Below are positions 26,612 through 33,027 of a DNA stretch of 42,628 nt, piece by piece. Source of the DNA: Sediminibacterium sp. (GTDB taxonomy: Bacteria; Bacteroidota; Bacteroidia; Chitinophagales; Chitinophagaceae); the NCBI GenBank assembly GCA_023263235.1, contig JALQXE010000041.1, positions 1 through 42,628 on the forward strand. Direction: 5' to 3'. The notes under the pieces are model-generated. The model was not told where the DNA came from, did no database searches, and saw only the letters and a program-made list of their open reading frames with translations. Made by a program: the position numbers and the translations under genes. Within the stretch, counting starts at the first letter, position 1; every line of letters begins with the position of its first letter.

Positions 26612-28936
26612 TTATTTGCCCTGCTTAATAAATGTTTTTATTAAAGCAGGTAATAAGATAAGATTTGTAAAAGTACTCACTACTAGCGTTAAAGAAGTTA
26701 ACCAACCCAACGCCTTAGTGCCACCAAAATCACTAAAACAAAATATTACAAAACCCGCAACCAAAACTAATGAGGTATAAATGATACTTATACCTGTATG
26801 CTTTATGGTTTGCACCAGCGTAATATTCACTTGATTGTTTAAATGTGGTAATTCCTGCTTGTAGTTTACAAGAAATCGTATTGTCACATCAATGGCAATA
26901 CCCAATGCAACGCTAAATACCAATACAGTAGATGGTTTTAAAGCAATGCCTAACCAACCCATAACACCCGCAGTCATCAATAAAGGTACCAGGTTAGGAA
27001 TAAGCGAACACATTAATATTGGGAAGGAGCGGAACAAGAAAATCATACAGAGCGCGATAAGTAAAAATGCCCAAAAAATAGATTCACTTAAACCTTTAAT
27101 AATAAAGTTACTGCCTTCTAAAAAAGTAACACTGCTTCCCGTAATTACAATATTGTATTTTGCAGTATCAAATATTGCTTTAGTGGCGCTGTCCACTTTT
27201 TTCAAAAATCCAGGCAAGGCGGCACTTCCTATATCCTTCATGTTTACACTTACCCTAGTAGATTGTTTATCCTTATCTAAAAACTTATTTAATAACTGAG
27301 TAGGGTTATTTTTAGCAAGAGAATCCTGCCCGTTTGATTTTGTTTTTAAGTATGCGCCCAAAAATGGCATTTCAGTACCAGTAGGTGTTGTATAAGAGGA
27401 ACTATCGCCATCATAAAAAGCTTGTTTTGCAAATTTCAATCCTTCCAATAACCCCAAGGGCTTGCCAAGCTCTGGTTGTTCTTGTAAATACACATGCAAT
27501 TGATCAATATCTTCCAATGCTTTGGTTCTCAATAAACCATTTTTCTTTTTGGTATCAATGATAATTTCTAAAGGCATTACGCCACCGCCCTCTTGCTCAA
27601 ACCATTTTAGATCGGTATATAGTTTATCTTTTTTTGGTAAATCATCCACTATAAAAGCTTCCTTTTTGATATTTACCAAGCCTACAATGGAAATCAATAC
27701 CAATGCAATGGTGATTCCAAAAACCCATTTAGTATGCTCAAATGTCCAACGTTCAATTTTTAACAACACTTTTTCTAAAAATTGATTTTCCAAATATTTA
27801 ACATGCTTTGGCTGAGGTACTTGTAAATAAGTTAGAATTGGTGGAATAAAAAATAAACTAATTAAGAAAAGGGCCATGATATTTATACCCGAAACCCATC
27901 CGAACTCTTTTAATAATGGACTTTTGGTAAATGCAAATACAAAAAATCCAATGGCTGCAGTTATGTTACAAAACAAAGTAACAATGCCCATGCGACCTAC
28001 CATATTGATAATTGCTTTTTCCTTATCCTGCGTTTCTTTAAAGGATGTATGATATTTATTCAAAAAATAAATACAGTTGGGAATACCTATCACCACAATT
28101 AATGGTGGGATAAGCGCAGTTAGTAATGTAATCTTTTGCCCCATTAATACCATGGTGCCTAAACTCCAAATTACACCCATCGCTACAACTGCCAAACTCA
28201 TTAGCATGGCCGAAAAGGATCTAAAAAATAAAAATAAAGTGATGGCGCACAACAATAAAGAGCCGAATAAAAACCATACCATTTCTTTTTTTATTCTATC
28301 TGCTAAAATGGTACGTATATAGGGAAGTCCACTTAAATGCATATCCAATTGAGTTGACTTGCCAAAAGCTTCTACTTGACTTGTTAAGGATTGAATAATT
28401 TTTGAGCGCGCGCCACTATTAATAGAATCTGGTACAAAACTAATGGCCATAATGTATGCATGGCTATTAGGATTATATAATAAGTTTTGATAAAAAGGCA
28501 ATTGTTCAAATAAAGCCTTATGTGCTTGCAAACTACTGTCATTCAAGTAGTTTGCATCAAATATTTTAGCTGCATTAAATTTCTCCTCTACCGAATCCTT
28601 ACTAATATTATATGAGGAAGGAATACTTAAAACTTCAGTAACCCCAGGTATAGACTTTATATTTTTTTGTAGCTGTGTAAGGGCATTAAATTTATTAGGT
28701 GTATATAAACTGTCTGTTTTAAAACCAATAACCATAGTAGTACCATCTACGCCGAATTGTTGAACAAACCTTTTATACACAACAAATTTTTCATTGTCTT
28801 CGGGTATAGCTTTTGTAAATTCGTAACTAAGCTTGATTTGGGCTGCAAAATATCCCATTACGAGGGTTGCTACTGTTAAAATAAATAAGCTGGCAACTTT
28901 GTATTTTACAATTTTTTGCCCCAGACGATACCACAT
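26612..28936 (-). CDS. RND-superfamily (MMPL-type) membrane transporter
   Basis: 774 residues with two halves, each with one helix, a large periplasmic domain and a block of five helices, as in the MMPL/HpnN-type exporters of the RND superfamily. The sequence shows LLTALIPPLIVVIGIPNCIYF in the first block and VLVFSVALGIAIDVTIRFL in the second, the latter matching the GIGxDxxIxF signature. Members move lipids, hopanoids or hydrophobic compounds and work without a TolC partner. It is the last gene of a four-gene minus-strand unit with kdnA, rpoN and a PAP2-like gene (12-base gap), which suggests a lipid substrate. The substrate itself cannot be read. Confidence 0.9.
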   Translation of the reverse strand: MWYRLGQKIVKYKVASLFILTVATLVMGYFAAQIKLSYEFTKAIPEDNEKFVVYKRFVQQFGVDGTTMVIGFKTDSLYTPNKFNALTQLQKNIKSIPGVTEVLSIPSSYNISKDSVEEKFNAAKIFDANYLNDSSLQAHKALFEQLPFYQNLLYNPNSHAYIMAISFVPDSINSGARSKIIQSLTSQVEAFGKSTQLDMHLSGLPYIRTILADRIKKEMVWFLFGSLLLCAITLFLFFRSFSAMLMSLAVVAMGVIWSLGTMVLMGQKITLLTALIPPLIVVIGIPNCIYFLNKYHTSFKETQDKEKAIINMVGRMGIVTLFCNITAAIGFFVFAFTKSPLLKEFGWVSGINIMALFLISLFFIPPILTYLQVPQPKHVKYLENQFLEKVLLKIERWTFEHTKWVFGITIALVLISIVGLVNIKKEAFIVDDLPKKDKLYTDLKWFEQEGGGVMPLEIIIDTKKKNGLLRTKALEDIDQLHVYLQEQPELGKPLGLLEGLKFAKQAFYDGDSSSYTTPTGTEMPFLGAYLKTKSNGQDSLAKNNPTQLLNKFLDKDKQSTRVSVNMKDIGSAALPGFLKKVDSATKAIFDTAKYNIVITGSSVTFLEGSNFIIKGLSESIFWAFLLIALCMIFLFRSFPILMCSLIPNLVPLLMTAGVMGWLGIALKPSTVLVFSVALGIAIDVTIRFLVNYKQELPHLNNQVNITLVQTIKHTGISIIYTSLVLVAGFVIFCFSDFGGTKALGWLTSLTLVVSTFTNLILLPALIKTFIKQGK

Positions 28937-28948
28937 AAGCTTTCAAAA

Positions 28949-29587
28949 TTAGAGGACCCAAAAATACGCAATTAGTTGCGTAAACAATCCAATGCCGAAT
29001 CCTACAATAAGCTCCTTTTGTGTATGATCACTAACAATCATTCGTGCTGCAACTACAATAGCAGCAAGTAAAATTGCTAAGAGCAACCAAATTAAATTAA
29101 CCGATGGATAATGAATTGAAACCAATAAAATGGCCATTAATAAGCCGCTTATCCCAATTGCATGTAAACTTACTTTCATAAAATTGTTAATAATAAGCCC
29201 TAAACTAGTGGCAATAAATATGCCAAAATAAAAAAACTTTAAGTCTATGGGTTGGTCTTTAAAATTGCGACTTAAATAATACATCCACCAATAAAAAAAC
29301 ATAGTAATTACATAAGGAATAATGCGCTCCTTTTGTGTGCGTAAAAAAATACTATCACTAAATTTGAGTCTCCACAAAAGAAAAACTGCAAAAGCTGGGA
29401 AAAAAGCAGTGAGCCAAAAAACACTAAACAAACGCAATTTCAATTGCCATTCTGTAATACCCTCAAATTTATAAGGTACTACCATCATTAAAAAAATGAA
29501 AAATAAAGTAGGCACAAATAAAGGGTGAAAGATATAGGAAATAAATTGCGCTACAATACGGAGCGGCTTGGAGGAAGTATTATCCAT
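28949..29587 (-). CDS. Divergent PAP2-like polytopic membrane protein
   Basis: 212 residues, about six helices. The three conserved patches of the PAP2 phosphatase family can be recognised in weak form: R83/R88 before IIP (family KxxxxxxRP), K138-x-S-L-H142 (family PSGH) and R182 with H188-x3-E192 (family SRxxxxxHxxxD). Replacement of Asp by Glu and absence of the exact PSGH make enzymatic activity uncertain. If active it would remove phosphate from a lipid such as undecaprenyl diphosphate or lipid A. It lies 23 bases after rpoN and 12 before the RND exporter on one transcript. It could also be an unrelated membrane protein that mimics the pattern. Confidence 0.62.
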   Translation of the reverse strand: MDNTSSKPLRIVAQFISYIFHPLFVPTLFFIFLMMVVPYKFEGITEWQLKLRLFSVFWLTAFFPAFAVFLLWRLKFSDSIFLRTQKERIIPYVITMFFYWWMYYLSRNFKDQPIDLKFFYFGIFIATSLGLIINNFMKVSLHAIGISGLLMAILLVSIHYPSVNLIWLLLAILLAAIVVAARMIVSDHTQKELIVGFGIGLFTQLIAYFWVL

Positions 29588-29610
29588 AGTTGTTGAGTAG
29601 TATAATTTAG

Positions 29611-31140
29611 TTACAATTCTTTTCTTAGTCTTGCAACTGGTATATTAAGTTGTTCTCTATATTTTGCAACAGTTCGGCGGGCAATATTGTACCCTTTTTC
29701 ATTTAATTGATCAGTTAATTCGTCATCACTCAAGGGCTTATGCTTATCTTCTTGATCAATGAGTTCTTCTAAAATTGTTTTTACTTCTTTGGTACTTACT
29801 TCTTCGCCAGATTCTGTTGTTAATGATTCACTAAAAAAGAATTTTAACAAATAGGTGCCAAATTCGGTCTGTACATATTTACTATTAGCTACCCTACTCA
29901 CTGTTGAAACATCTAAGCCTGTTTTTTCGGCAATATCTTTTAAAATCATTGGACGCAATTGGGTAGTATCTCCGCTTAAAAAGAATCCCTCTTGGTGCAT
30001 CAAAATTGCGCGCATTGTCATTAATAAGGTTTGTTGCCTTTGTTGAATCATTTCAATAAACCACTTTGCAGCATCAATTTTCTGCTTAATAAAAAATACC
30101 GCCTCTTTTTGTGCCTTATCTTTTTTCTGCCCTAATTCATATTCTTTCAACATCATTTTATAATCATCACTCACTACCAAAGGAGGTGCGTTTCTGCTAT
30201 TTAAACTTATTTCTAGCTTGCCATTATTAATGAGTACCGTAAAATCGGGAATGATGTAATTTTCGGCATCACTTTGTTGTCCAAGATCTGCGCCCGGCTT
30301 GGGATTCAGCATCACAATTTGGTGCAACACACTTTTAATTTCAGCATCTGTTAAATGCAAACTTCTTTGAATTTTGTCGTAGTGCTTACGCGTAAACTCT
30401 TCAAAATGTTTTTCTAAAACATGAATTGCAATAAGAATATGCTCTTTTTGATCATTCCTATTTTCACGATCATCAGATTCCAACTTTCTTTTTAGCTGGA
30501 TTAATAAACACTCCTGCAAATTTCGAGCTGCGATTCCAACTGGCTCAAAACTTTGAATCTTAATTAAAATATTTTCAATAGTTGTCTCTTCTACCCACAT
30601 GCCTTGCTTAAATGCCAAATCATCGGCAATGGATTGTAAAGCCCTTCTTAAGTAACCATCGTCATCCAAGCTGCCTATAATTTGTTCCGCTATTTTAAAT
30701 GCCTCTTCCCCTAAATTCAACATGCTTAATTGATCCATCAATTGCTCATGTAAACTTTGTTCGGCGCGTATGGGAGTTACTTTGTCGTCATCGAGCTCAG
30801 GGAAGTAATCGTCTTTTGTTTTGTAATCAGCGATATCTCCGTCATCATCATAATTATACTCATTCAATTCTTCATTACTAATCTCATACTCATCAACGGG
30901 AACAGCCTCCTCATCGTCATTAATTCCCTGTAATAATTCATCCTTCATTTCTTCGGATGCCGTTGATGCATCACCATCCAATAAATCTAAATTTACTTCT
31001 AATGCAGGATTTTCTTCAAGTTCCTCTTTAACCCTTTGTTCTATTTGAGCACTAGGCAGCTGCAACAATTTCATTAATTGTATTTGTTGCGGGGACAATC
31101 TTTGTAATTGTCTTTGTTGTAATGATTGGCCTAATGACAT
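29611..31140 (-). CDS. rpoN: RNA polymerase sigma-54 factor
   Basis: 509 residues. Region I is Gln/Leu-rich (LGQSLQQRQLQRLSPQQIQLMKLLQLP) and binds activator and core. Region II is acidic (about 50-120). The core- and DNA-binding domains follow, and the RpoN box ARRTVAKYRE (487-496) lies at the C-terminus, ending RLRKEL. Sigma-54 needs AAA+ activators to start transcription from -24/-12 promoters; none is encoded here. Unusually, the gene is preceded by a KdnA-like gene (9-base gap) and followed by membrane-lipid genes, instead of the hpf-ptsN group typical of Proteobacteria. Expression is probably from the promoter of the upstream gene. Confidence 0.96.
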   Translation of the reverse strand: MSLGQSLQQRQLQRLSPQQIQLMKLLQLPSAQIEQRVKEELEENPALEVNLDLLDGDASTASEEMKDELLQGINDDEEAVPVDEYEISNEELNEYNYDDDGDIADYKTKDDYFPELDDDKVTPIRAEQSLHEQLMDQLSMLNLGEEAFKIAEQIIGSLDDDGYLRRALQSIADDLAFKQGMWVEETTIENILIKIQSFEPVGIAARNLQECLLIQLKRKLESDDRENRNDQKEHILIAIHVLEKHFEEFTRKHYDKIQRSLHLTDAEIKSVLHQIVMLNPKPGADLGQQSDAENYIIPDFTVLINNGKLEISLNSRNAPPLVVSDDYKMMLKEYELGQKKDKAQKEAVFFIKQKIDAAKWFIEMIQQRQQTLLMTMRAILMHQEGFFLSGDTTQLRPMILKDIAEKTGLDVSTVSRVANSKYVQTEFGTYLLKFFFSESLTTESGEEVSTKEVKTILEELIDQEDKHKPLSDDELTDQLNEKGYNIARRTVAKYREQLNIPVARLRKEL

Positions 31141-31149
31141 ATATTCACT

Positions 31150-32349
31150 TTAAGAAAGCGTAGCTTGTAAAACAGCTAAAAACTTAGCTCCTTTTTCGTG
31201 CACCTGCTCCTCGGTCCATGTTAAACTAATGGCAGTAGATATGCATCGGCTCATAATTGCATCACTTTTTTCAAAATTTGCCGTTTGTAATCCTGTCAAA
31301 GCATTTTGTTGCGCCTCACTTAATGCATATAAACTTTTTGAAGTTTTTAAGTGATCCCACTTACGAATGTAATGCCAGTTGTTAGCAAACCAATAGAAAT
31401 TGCCAGCGAGCATGCCTGCTTCTTTTAAAGCCTCAATCACTTTTTCAGTTTGAGTTTGGGTAGGCAAAAACCAACTTAAAAAACTATAACTGTCGCCCGT
31501 TGGATCAGGCACTACTCTAAAACTTACTCCAGGTGCTTGTTGTATATAAGATCTTAAAATTTGATTGTTCCTTTTTTGTAATGCTAAAAAAGTATCTAGC
31601 TTTTTAATTTGCGCTAAACCAACTGCAGCATGCAATTCACTGATTCTAAAATTGTACCCTAAAAATGGGTGCAAATCGGCACCACGATCAACTCCTAAAT
31701 GATCATGACCATGATCGGTAAAAGCATCTGATTTTGTATATACTTCTTTATTGTTAGTCATTACTACTCCCCCTTCGCCACAAGTAATTGTTTTCACAAA
31801 GTCAAAAGAAAAAGTTCCTGCATCGCCAATAGTACCTAATGCTTTACCTTTATAGGTTCCACCAATACTTTGACATGCATCTTCTAATAATATTAATTTA
31901 TGTGCAGTACAAATTTCTTTTAAGGCATCTAAATCGGCCATGCTACCGCACATATGAACAGGCATCACACATTTTGTTCTTGGTGTAATGGCTGCTTTCA
32001 CAGCTGCAGGGTCCAATGTTAATGTTTCATCTATATCTACCAATACAGGTATGGCACCCATACTTAATACTGCCTCAAAGCTTGCTACAAAAGTAAACGA
32101 GGGCATAATCACTTCATCACCAGCTCCAATGCCTAATGCCGCCATTGCAGTAGTTAAAGCTGCAGTACCACTTGAGGTAAGCTGAGCATATTCACTGCCA
32201 AAAGTCTGGCATATGGCTGCTTCAAGCGCTTTTGATTTCCAAATACCTTTTCGGGGACCATCAAAACCATAGCGCATTAAGATACCTGTTTCAAGGACAT
32301 CATTTACTTCTTTTCTTTCCTCATCTCCAAAGAATTCAAAACCTGGCAT
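31150..32349 (-). CDS. kdnA: KdnA-like 8-amino-3,8-dideoxy-Kdo aminotransferase
   Basis: PLP enzyme of the DegT/DnrJ/EryC1 family, 399 residues. K186 (SFDFVKTITCGEGG) should bind PLP, D157 (LLEDACQ) its ring nitrogen, and TSSGTAALTTA the phosphate. The stretches MPGFEFFGDEE at the start, TDHGHDHLGVDRGA, GYNFRISELHAAVGLAQ and KSDAIMSRCIS resemble, from memory, KdnA of Shewanella, which transaminates 8-oxo-Kdo to 8-amino-Kdo for LPS. KdnB, the oxidase that makes its substrate, is not in this window. An upstream in-frame start at 32547 would overlap the divergent DUF5606 gene, and MPGFE at 32349 matches the family start. It heads the minus-strand operon with rpoN. It could instead be another sugar aminotransferase. 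Confidence 0.78.
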   Translation of the reverse strand: MPGFEFFGDEERKEVNDVLETGILMRYGFDGPRKGIWKSKALEAAICQTFGSEYAQLTSSGTAALTTAMAALGIGAGDEVIMPSFTFVASFEAVLSMGAIPVLVDIDETLTLDPAAVKAAITPRTKCVMPVHMCGSMADLDALKEICTAHKLILLEDACQSIGGTYKGKALGTIGDAGTFSFDFVKTITCGEGGVVMTNNKEVYTKSDAFTDHGHDHLGVDRGADLHPFLGYNFRISELHAAVGLAQIKKLDTFLALQKRNNQILRSYIQQAPGVSFRVVPDPTGDSYSFLSWFLPTQTQTEKVIEALKEAGMLAGNFYWFANNWHYIRKWDHLKTSKSLYALSEAQQNALTGLQTANFEKSDAIMSRCISTAISLTWTEEQVHEKGAKFLAVLQATLS

Positions 32350-32370
32350 AAACTTGATTTTTAAGTAAAA

Positions 32371-32378
32371 CAAAGGTA
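32371..32378 (-). promoter_or_regulatory. Predicted -7 box for the kdnA-rpoN operon
   Basis: On the minus strand TACCTTTG (32378 to 32371) matches TAnnTTTG and lies 21 bases before the kdnA ATG. No -33 TTG is visible within 17-23 bases, so support is partial. Confidence 0.35.
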
Positions 32379-32443
32379 GCTTAAAAAATGAAAATTGGGT
32401 GTTTTTCAGTAATTTGCGCCTGTAAATAAACCTTAAGAATTTT

Positions 32444-32842
32444 ATGGAATACAGCAAATTGATCTCGGTTTCTGGGATGTCTGGATTGTTTGAATTAGTG
32501 ACTAGTAAAAATGATGGAGCCATTGCTACTTCTTTGGAAAATAACAATACTCAATTTATTAGCTCAAGAGCACACCAATTCTCTCATTTAGAGAGCATTG
32601 AAGTTTATACAACACACGAAAATGTGTTTTTAGCAGAGGTTTTTATAGCTATGAAAAATGCCAAAGAGGCTTTGCCAAATGAAAAAGACCCTAAGGCGGT
32701 AGCTGCTTATTTCAAAAAAGTATTTCCTAAAATGGACTTTGATCGTGTTTATGGAAGTGATATGAAGAAGATGGTAAAATGGTTTGCTCAATTAGAAAAA
32801 CACAATGTGGAGCCGGTGATACCTTCGGATGAGGAACTTTAA
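32444..32842 (+). CDS. DUF5606-like small protein
   Basis: 132 residues, cytoplasmic, no signal peptide. It has the layout of the Bacteroidota DUF5606 family: MEYSKLISVSGMSGLFELV, then a beta-strand-rich segment with SLENNNTQFISSRAHQFSHLESIEVYT, and a helical part with FKKVFPKMDFDRVYGSDMKKMVKWF. Function is unknown in the family as far as I know. It is divergent from kdnA with a 94-base spacer. It is followed by an unusual structured stretch and a terminator, so it appears to be a single-gene transcript. Confidence 0.82.
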   Translation: MEYSKLISVSGMSGLFELVTSKNDGAIATSLENNNTQFISSRAHQFSHLESIEVYTTHENVFLAEVFIAMKNAKEALPNEKDPKAVAAYFKKVFPKMDFDRVYGSDMKKMVKWFAQLEKHNVEPVIPSDEEL

Positions 32843-32929
32843 AAGGCAAAGACCTTTTAAACATAAGAAGAAATGGCAAAGGCCATTTCTGAAGCAGGAG
32901 TCACACTAACTCCATTTCTGACGCAGGAG
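32838..32929 (+). repeat. Cluster of short palindromes and an 18-base direct repeat
   Basis: Starting at the stop codon of the DUF5606 gene there are three perfect hairpins in a row: TTTAAAAGG/CCTTTTAAA (32838-32861), GAAATGGC/GCCATTTC (32870-32889) and GGAGT/ACTCC (32897-32913). An 18-base direct repeat with one mismatch (CCATTTCTGAAGCAGGAG at 32883-32900 and its copy at 32912-32929) overlaps the last two. The loops of the first two share GGCAAAG. This is a structured 3' UTR or possible small RNA. I do not recognise a family. Confidence 0.6.
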
Positions 32930-32950
32930 AAAAATCTAAATAATTATATA

Positions 32951-32984
32951 AAAAGCTTACTCAATCTAGGGTAGGCTTTTTTTT
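32951..32984 (+). terminator. Intrinsic terminator after the DUF5606 gene
   Basis: A 10-bp stem, AAAAGCTTAC (32951-32960) with GTAGGCTTTT (32971-32980, one T-G wobble), 10-base loop and a run of T to 32984. It closes the structured spacer. Confidence 0.8.
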
Positions 32985-33000
32985 ATCCTTAAATTGCAAC

Positions 33001-33016
33001 TATAGAAACTTCTATA
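33001..33016. promoter_or_regulatory. 16-base inverted repeat before the GH3 gene
   Basis: TATAGAA and TTCTATA face each other around a 2-base centre, 11 bases before the ATG at 33028. The size and place suit an operator or a small leader hairpin, but the sequence is AT-rich and chance is possible. Confidence 0.3.
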
Positions 33017-33027
33017 AATAAGCACCT

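Noticed and set aside
32350..32547. N-terminal extension of the KdnA-like gene up to 32547.
   Set aside because: It would overlap the divergent DUF5606 gene and its promoter, and the family starts at MPGFE.
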